This document shows, one piece after another, positions 56,354 through 64,000 of a stretch of DNA of 64,000 nt. The notes under the pieces are model-generated. The model had not been told where the DNA came from, made no database searches, and saw nothing but the letters and a program-made list of their open reading frames with translations. A program made the translations under genes and the position numbers. Origin of the DNA: Pogona vitticeps (lineage: Eukaryota > Chordata > Lepidosauria > Squamata > Agamidae); contig NC_135783.1 in NCBI RefSeq assembly GCF_051106095.1, positions 184,032,947-184,096,946 of the forward strand, in the 5' to 3' direction. Within the stretch, counting starts at the first letter, position 1; every line of letters begins with the position of its first letter.

Positions 56354-58117
56354 GTAGGAAGCTGTTATTTTTTGGTGGGAACAACTTTTAGCTGCCTAAA
56401 TCTCAGAAAAGGCTTTGTCCTTAACTTTGCTTTTGAGCCTGGATGTGGTTTTGGTGATTTAACGATGTAAAATACCTGTCTGTAAGAGGCTTCACACCTA
56501 ATTAATAGTGAACCTGTGGAAGAGTCTAGGAAAAAAACAGTTAACCTGGGTCAGCAGTTCCTTTCAATTGGTTTACCTTTGCTTGGTTACTCAGGGGAAT
56601 GCATTTCCTCAGAATAGTGTTGACTTTCCTGTTAGTCATTGAGTTTTGCTTAGGCAGAAGAGTTGTTCAGCTTCCTTTATTTCAGGTGGCCTTCATCTCA
56701 GGTATGACAAGGAAAAGACTGCAGTTTTTGACTGCTTTCCTTTTGAGTTTTACACATTGAGATGTAAAGGTAAATCTTAAAACAAAGTATTTCTTTTGTT
56801 CTTTGTTTTAAAGAAGCTTATTTAAGGCACATAAAATAAACAGATGTATTTTTTTAAAAAAATTCTGGGCCTTGTTTTATTAATCCTCTGAGAAAACAAT
56901 GGAGGAGTGTAGAGCCATCTCTTCAACATATCAAATTAGCAGCCTATAAATATATCAGGAAAAGCAATCAAACAAAATCAGGAGTGGGCAAAGCATCATT
57001 AAAACAGTGGCAGAGAAAAATCTCTTCTTGCACAGTACATCATTAAAAGCTGGTTGGAATTGGACTGTCTTCACAGTCTGTCCAGGAGCTATTAAGGGAT
57101 GTGTGTTGCAAGGCCTTATCCCTGTATAGGAAACCAGATGTGCTTGCCAAATGCCTGTCTAAGAGTGCAAGTGACTTTTCAGGTTCAGAGAAAGGAGGCC
57201 TCTGAGCCGTCTTTACAGGGGAAGTGATGTCCTCTGCTGTCAGTTTAAGTACACAGGGACGGAGTACAGAGTTGAAGTGCTGTAGTAAGTCAAATACTGT
57301 GTGCACGTGTGCAGGAGGATTTATTTTTGTAGTTTACCTTTCCAGCATTTCTGTGAAAGCTGATTATTGTTTTCTTCCCCTTAATTTAATGATGTAAAAT
57401 ATTTTAATATAAAGTATAAATTCTTCTTACAATTAGTGCCATGGAGATAATGAAACATTAAAAGATAGAAGGTTTATTTAGGATTGGACAATGTTATGAC
57501 ATTGTAAATCCTTTTTTTGAAAGTTCTCCACCTGATGTTGCTTAAAACCAAATGAGATCTGTAACACAGTGGTTGAGAACACAGTTATGAAAAGATAAAA
57601 ACTCGTGCATATCCATGTAAGGATTAAAGACCAAGAGAGCGTACACAGCATCACTTAGGTTACTTCAGATTAAAAAACGAATAAAAGCAGTAGTCGAAAA
57701 GAGTGAATGAGAGAGGGTCAGGAGTTCAGGTCAAAGCATACAGTTGATTCAGGATTGTCAAATGGCCAAAATAAAGGTGCGATTTCTCACATTTACACTA
57801 TTCTCATCTGATAGTTTTTTTCCTTCTGTAAAAAAAGAAGATCTTGTGTGCCAGATTTTAAATTTCTGTTCTACCTATCACATTCTAATATTCTTGACTG
57901 ATTTTTTTTGTGGATGGAAATGTCAGGGTTCTAGTTCCTCCAGTGAGTTTTTCTGCTTAGAGTTGTGTGGTCAAATGCGAACTTGAACAACGCAGCTTTG
58001 TTGCCTTTAATGTTTCTGTGAACATGGGGCAGAAGTATTTCAGTGCAAAAGTACTTATTCCTGGAAAAAAAATGAATGTTCTGACCATTGCAATTTTGTC
58101 TTCTTTTCTCCCTGCAG
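56354..58117 (+). other. Candidate intron, copy B
   Basis: Counterpart of 876-2880, ending at the acceptor ctccctgcag (58115-58117). It differs from copy A by a deletion and an insertion of several hundred bases, while the promoter, donor and acceptor are kept. Confidence 0.35.
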
Positions 58118-59762
58118 AACGTCAGAGATGTGCACTTTGCGTTAGAAAGCTCAGTGAGCCATCAAGTGCAAGGATGTGAACTCTTGGTTGAAAGAACTGG
58201 ACTTTATATGCCAAATGGCTTCTGCATCTGCTGAAATGTCTCGTGCCTGAGAGACATCCTAGACTGTAGTGATCATCAAACGAAAAGGCTAATGGTTTTG
58301 GTGATCACAGAACAAAGAGAAAGCAATTGACTTTAGAGAGAGAAGCAAGAAGTCAGTCCACACGTAGATGTCCGCCGGCGGAATTCCTAGGGCGATGCCC
58401 CGAGAACTCCCTTTTATTAACCTCAACAAACTTACCAATTGTTGACAGAATTCAGAAAGGACACTAGTTACCTAACGGCCACTTAGGATTGGCCGGACAA
58501 AGCCTTTGAAGTTCTGCTCTAACTCGAAGGGAAAATAGGTAGAACGAGTGAGTCAATGCTCCCCGTCAGGAGCCCCTGTCATTGTGGCAGGAGTGTGTGC
58601 TCTGCACTGAAAAACAGACATCAGCTTGTGTCCTTGAGGAGGGCGTTCCCACACTAGACCATATGGCAGTGCTATATTTGCTAAACTGGACCTTGAAACA
58701 TACTCCAGCAATTGTTTTTTCTTTCAACTTGTGGCCGACAGCCATTGGCAAAAAGAGAGAAAAATGCCTCCTAATGACTACAGAATATGGGGTGCAGATC
58801 CGCGCTCGTGCTGGCAAGAAAACTACGGGGGGATAGACAGGGCTCGCGTTGAGGAGGGAATGACTTGGGGGGGGGAGAAGAACTGCAGTTGTGGTGGGGA
58901 GGAAGAGACCATGGGCATTAGATGGGATGCGTCGAGGAGGCATTGAGAAGAGAGCTGGGTGGGTGGGCGGTCGGGACCATGCTTGTGTTGGGCCAGTAAA
59001 GGGAGGGTGGGGATAGATGAGGCTTGAGGGGAGGGGGAGACAAGAGGGTTGGGGATGAAAGGGGATTTGGGGTTGGCAGGGCACACAGCTGGGAGTAGAG
59101 AGGGCATTGCGGGAGGGTTTGTGAAAGGGGTGGGCCTGGGAGTGGAGAGGGATGGACAAGAGGTTTTTATTTGCATAATGGAGGTGAATGAGATGAAAGG
59201 AAATTTATTTTCTTGTGTATGTAAGGGGAAAGTCAAACAATCATTCTATGGGTGTGTTTCTACCCATTTAATGCACACTTCTGCCTAAAATAGTGTGCTG
59301 TACCCCAAACTCCAAGTCAGTTATTCCCAGAAGCTACAAACTACCACTACCTCATGTATTATGGGTGTTTTCTCCTCTCTACCCCAAGAGAGACTCTGAA
59401 TAACTGACTGAATCCTCTTGAGGGAAGCCCATGAAAAGCATTTCCTTGACATCCCCCCAGGTGGGGTCTGAGAAATATGTCCCCTGCCCCAATATTAAAA
59501 TTGCCCCATCAGTGGCACTTCCAGAAATGAGGCAATGCAAAGGCTGCTTATTTCCTTGGCTGATGGGAAGTGATAGCTTCTCCTATGTTACTGTGAATTC
59601 AACAGGCTTTTGTCGTCACCTTTTAGAGAGGGGTGCTGTTTTAAAGCTGAGACAGGAGAAATATTTCATGTACCGGTCTCATTGGGTGGGTGTCAAGATA
59701 ATCCTTGCATTGAATTTATTGAGGAAGGGAAGCATTGGCTTCTCTTCCTTTAGAGGGAAATA
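58118..59762 (+). other. Candidate downstream exon and array leader, copy B
   Basis: Near-identical to 2881-4529 and contains the G-rich tract at about 58850-59160. Differences from copy A are scattered single bases and poly-G length. Confidence 0.35.
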
Positions 59763-62580
59763 GGCAGGCTTGGCATCGTCGTAATTTGGTGGAGTGGTGT
59801 GTCCTTAGGCACCTTTCATCTTGTTTTAGGCGTCGTATTTCCTATACCCGTCTTGTGTGATTGGTTGTCAAGGAAATTCCTTCTGTGGGCTTTCCTGAAC
59901 AGAAGTGGTGGTTTTCCTTCTGTTCAAAGACAACATCAGGCTTGGCACCGTCGTAATTTGGGGGAGTGGAATGTCACTGTGCGCTTTTTATTATGGAGAA
60001 ATATTTCGTTTACCCGTCCTGTGTTGATGGTTTTCTAGGAAATGACTTTCATTGGCTTTCCTGAAGAGAAGTAGTCATTTCTCTTCTGTTGGAGGAACGT
60101 ATCAGTCTTTGCATCGTCGCATTTTGGGGGAGTGGTACGTCCTTAGGCGCCTTTTATCTTGGATTAGGCGACGTATTTCCTCTACCTGTCTTTTGTGATC
60201 GGTTGTCAAGGAAATCCCTTCTGTGGGCTTTCCTGAACAGAAGTGGAGGTTTTCCTTCTGTTCAAAGACAACATCAGGCTTGGCACCGTCGTAATTTGGG
60301 GGAGTGGTATGTCACCGTGTGCTTTTTATTATGGAGAAGTATTTCCTTTACCCGTCCTGTGTTGATGGTTTTCTAGGAAATGACTTTCATTGGCTTTCCT
60401 GAAGAGAAATAGTCACTTCTCTTCTGTTGAAGGAAAATATCAGTCTTTGCATCGTCACATTTTGGGGGAGTGGTGCGTCCTTAGGCGCCTTTCATCATGG
60501 ATTAGGCGACGTATTTCCTCTACCCGTCTTGTGTGATCGGTTGTCAAGGAAATCCCTTCTGTGGGCTTTCCTGAACAGAAGTGGAGGTTTTCCTTCTGTT
60601 CAAAGACAACATCAGGCTTGGCACCGTCGTAATTTGGGGGAGTGGTATGTCACCGTGCGCTTTTTATTATGGAGAAGTATTTCCTTTACCCGTCCTGTGT
60701 TGATGGTTTTCTAGGAAATGACTTTCATTGGCTTTCCTGAAGAGAAATAGTCACTTCTCTTCTGTTGAAGGAAAATATCAGTCTTTGCATCGTCACATTT
60801 TGGGGGAGTGGTGCGTCCTTAGGCGCCTTTCATCATGGATTAGGCGACGTATTTCCTCTACCCGTCTTGTGTGATTGGTTGTCAAGGAAATTCCTTCTGT
60901 GGGCTTTCCTGAACAGAAGTGGTGGTTTTCCTTCAGTTCAAAGACAACATCAGGCTTGGCATCGTCGTAATTTGGGGGAGTGGAATGTCACTGTGCGCTT
61001 TTTATTATGGAGAAATATTTCGTTTACCCGTCCTGTGTTGATGGTTTTTTAGGAAATGACTTTCATTGGCTTTCCTGAAGTGAAGTAGTTATTTCTCTTC
61101 TGTTGAAGGAACGTATCAGTCTTTGCATCGTCACATTCTGGGGGAGTGGTACGTCCTTAGGCGCCTTTTATCTTGGATTAGGCGACGTATTTCTTCTATC
61201 CGTCTTGTGTGATCGGTTGTCATGGAAATCCCTTCTGTGGGCTTTCCTGAACAGAAGTGGAGGTTTTCCTTCTGTTCAAAGACAACATCAGGCTTGGCAC
61301 CGTCGTAATTTGGGGGGGTGGTATGTCACCGTGCGCTTTTTATTATGGAGAAATATTTCCTTTACCCGTCCTGTGTTGATGGTTTTCTAGGAAATGACTT
61401 TGATTGGCTTCCCTGAAGAGAAGTAGTCATTTCTGTTCTGTTGAAGGAACGTATCAGTCTTTGCATCGTCGCATTTTGGGGGAGTGGTACGTCCTTAGGC
61501 GCCTTTTATCTTGGATTAGGCGACGTATTTCCTCTACCCGTCTTTTGTGATCGGTTGTCAAGGAAATCCCTTCTGTGGGCTTTCCTGAACAGAAGTGGAG
61601 GTTTTCCTTCTGTTCAAAGACAACATCAGGCTTTTTATTACGGAGAAGTATTTCCTTTACCCGTCCTGTGTTGTTAGTTTTCTAGGAAATGACTTTCTTA
61701 TGCTATCTTGAAGAGAAGTAGACATTTCTGTTGAAGGAAAATATCAGTCTTTGCATCGTCGTATTTCGGGGGAGTGGTGCGTCCTTAGGCGCCTTTCATC
61801 TTGGATTAAGCGACGTATTTCCTATATCCGTCTTGTGTGATTGGTTGTCAAGGAAATCCCTTTTGTGGGCTTTCCTGAACAGAATTGGAGGTTTTCCTTC
61901 TGTTCAAAGACAACATCAGGCTTGGCACCGTCGTAATTTGGGGGAGTGGTTTGTCACCGCGTGCTTTTTATTATGGATAAATATTTCCTTTACCCGTCCT
62001 GTGTTGATGGTTTTCTAGGAAATGACTTTCTTGTGCTATCTTGAAGAGAAGTAGTCATTTCTCTTCTGTTGAAGGAAAATATCAGTCTTTGCATCGTCAC
62101 ATTTTGGGGGAGTGGTGCGTCCTTAGCCGCCTTTCATCTTGGATTAGGCGACGTATTTCCTCTACCCGTCTTGTGTGATTGGTTGTCAAGGAAATTCCTT
62201 CTGTGGGCTTTCCTGAACAGAAGTGGTGGTTTTCCTTTTGTTCAAAGCCAACATCAGGCTTTGCATCGTCGTAATTTTGGGGAGTCGTATGTCACCGTGC
62301 GCTTTTTCTTATGGAGAAATATTTCCTTTACCTGTCCTGTGTGGATGGTTTTCTAGGAAATGACTTTTATGGGCTTTCTTGAAGAGAAGAAGTCATTTCT
62401 CTTCTGTTGAAGGAAAATATCAGTCTTTGCATCTTGGCATTTTGGGGGAATAGTGCACCATTACGCACTTTTAGTCTTGAGTTAGGCAAGGTTTTCTCTT
62501 TACCTGACTCATGTGATTGTGTGTCAAGGATGTCACTTTTATGGGCTTTCCTGAACAGAAAGGATGCTTTCTTTCCCCCT
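59763..62580 (+). repeat. 338-bp dimeric tandem array, copy B
   Basis: Units recur at 60089, 60427, 60765, 61103, 61441, 61731 and 62069. One unit (61441-61730) is 290 bases because 48 bases around gcaccgtcgtaatt are deleted. Unit variants (for example aaaatatcag...cacattttggggg versus gaacgtatcag...cgcattttggggg) are ordered differently from copy A, so the array has been reshuffled since the duplication. Confidence 0.95.
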
Positions 62581-63769
62581 TAAGGTTATTATAATTTCTC
62601 TTTTTTTTCCCTGTGATCTGATAATGTAATCCCTGTCTGTGATCTGACTGTCAATCAACAGGGGAGATAAAAATGTTTTATCTGCTTTTTGAAGGTAATG
62701 TTGGAGAGTGGAAAATAAAATGAGTTTTGTTTTCAATTTTCCTGAATCCTGAAGAAAGTAGTTTATCAAGGCTAGCTAAAGCCATGTCTGTGGCAGGTGG
62801 TTTAAACTGTAAACATGAAAGGAATCTTTCCTGCATGGCAACCGATTGTATCTGCCCAGGAAACCAGGGGCTGTCCCCTGCTTTCTCACAAGGGAGTTCT
62901 ATGCCTATTAGAAGGATGACCCAGGAAGAGACAGGTGGGCTTCGACAGCGCTGCAAGGATTGCTTCCATCATCCTTGCTGAGGACTGATTTCCTGCCACA
63001 GAAGGGTCTTTTCGATGAGTGAGTGTCTCTTGTGAATGGGAAGTATGAGAGATGCTCTTGGTACCTTTTGTCTCTTATGTCTCATCAATAAATGTTACAT
63101 GAATTGTGCTTAACCCCAAATGACTGGTGTGTGGTCTTGTCAGTAGCCTGGCTGGGGCCTGCCTCACTCAATATTTGCGGTCTCTGACCCAATGAATTAC
63201 ATGCATGTAGTATTTAAAACAAATGGAAGCAATTGCAACATTTCAAGATAGCTAAAACAGTGTAAGTTAATAAAATAGATTACCCAGACATTGTTTTTAT
63301 GACTGGGGTCAGTCAGAGGTCAAGAATTCTATTTCGTATTCTTTTGTTAGAGAACAGGAATTTGGCCACTGATTCAGTGGTTATCTTGTTTGTGTTGCTT
63401 AATAAATACTTTATACAGTATACCAAATCAGAGTCCTTCCTGGGAAGACATTGATTATAGGCTTGAGGAATTTGATAGGCTCATTTCTGTAAAGATTACA
63501 CTCAAAGGACGTGTTTCAAAGGTTCAATTTTGCTATCATGGAAAAGCTTTAAGCCATGAGCTGTTATGTTCACCTTTTTGTAAAAGGTTAAGATATCCCA
63601 TGGAGGAATCAGTTTGTATTTCCTTATTCCAATATCTGAAAGCAAAGAGCCAAGCACTACATTCTAATGATATGAGACCAGTCTCTTATTGTAAGGCAGC
63701 TGAAGGGACACATCTTGGCATTCCAAGGATGGATGTTAGAAAACTTGAAAGAACACTCTCTATTGGTTG
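62581..63769 (+). other. Unique tail of the duplicated unit, copy B
   Basis: Counterpart of 7386-8569 with only scattered differences. No gene is recognised. Confidence 0.5.
63087..63092 (+). terminator. Poly(A) signal AATAAA, copy B
   Basis: Identical in sequence and context to the signal at 7902, including the downstream T/G-rich stretch. Confidence 0.45.
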
Positions 63770-64000
63770 TTCTGGGCTTTTCGGGCTCTTTGGCCATGTT
63801 CTGAAGGTGGTTTTTCCTAACGTTTTGCCAGTCTCTGTGGCTGGCATCTTCAGAGGACAGCAGTAGTTGTCTTGGTGTAGTTGGCTTGGGAGTGCTCTGG
63901 TGTATTTGGCACTCCCAAGCCAAGTACACCAGAGCACAGGTTGCTGTCCTCTGAAGATGCCGGCCACAGAGACTGGCAAAATGTTGGTCTCTGCCAATCT
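63770..64000. mobile_element. Penelope-like terminal relic as a long hairpin, copy B
   Basis: Two inverted copies of the ctgaaga-bearing block (minus at about 63825-63862, plus at about 63942-63982) flank an inner palindrome (ttggcttgggagtgc with gcactcccaagccaa). Copy A has lost part of the inner palindrome. The same doubtful CAAAA replaces the expected GAAA. Confidence 0.45.

Larger units (their letters stand above)
55929..64000 (+). repeat. Segmental duplication, copy B (runs off the window)
   Basis: Direct copy of 452-8776. It lacks the Tigger-like element and its surroundings (about 1116-1845 of copy A) and has an extra stretch at about 56860-57155. It still matches copy A at the last base (ggtctctgccaatct = 8762-8776), so its end lies outside. 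Confidence 0.93.

Overview
The window is vertebrate nuclear DNA, most likely from a squamate reptile, probably a lizard. Pointers are minus-strand SINEs with a tRNA-like head and a Bov-B type ACCTTT tail (Sauria SINE style), L2, CR1 and L1 LINEs side by side, Tigger-like and hAT-like DNA elements, and exons of an aldehyde oxidase (AOX) gene. It is intron and repeat DNA with no bacterial-style operons. No intact host protein-coding gene is visible.

Layout. (1) 452-8776 and 55929-64000 are two direct, nearly identical copies of one segment about 55.2-55.5 kb apart. Each copy holds a TATA/CCAAT promoter-like block, a first-exon-like stretch ending in a splice donor, a strong splice acceptor about 2 kb downstream, a G-rich tract, a tandem array of 338-bp units (each a dimer of ~172 + ~166 bp), a poly(A) signal, and an inverted-repeat relic with a hammerhead-like core. 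The right edge of the duplication is not seen because the second copy runs off the window. (2) 8777-16960 is a graveyard of minus-strand LINEs (an RT-bearing relic, L2, L1). (3) 19165-54908 on the minus strand is a decayed AOX-family gene. Fifteen exons or exon remnants are recognisable, with one in-frame stop, several frameshifts, one degenerate exon, and no sign of several essential exons (second 2Fe-2S motif, most of the FAD domain, part of the molybdenum-cofactor domain). (4) Its introns hold nested transposons. The most striking is a broken Ty3/gypsy fossil (about 33850-42814, minus) whose single LTR is split by a full-length 5.1-kb LINE (37482-42598) with 12-bp target-site duplications. 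(5) 47545-48584 is a GC-rich hAT-like element; 55300-55928 is an L1 piece on the plus strand that abuts the second duplicated segment.

How the parts relate. The AOX pseudogene is the only recognisable host locus and sits between the two duplicated transcription-unit-like segments, so the window may span about one period of a larger tandem amplification. The two most interesting items are the duplicated array-bearing unit, which looks like a multi-exon noncoding transcript carrying a dimeric satellite, and the young LINE, whose ORF1, endonuclease and reverse transcriptase all lie in one reading frame interrupted by only two stops. The first of these is UGA followed by CUA, a context known to favour stop-codon readthrough.
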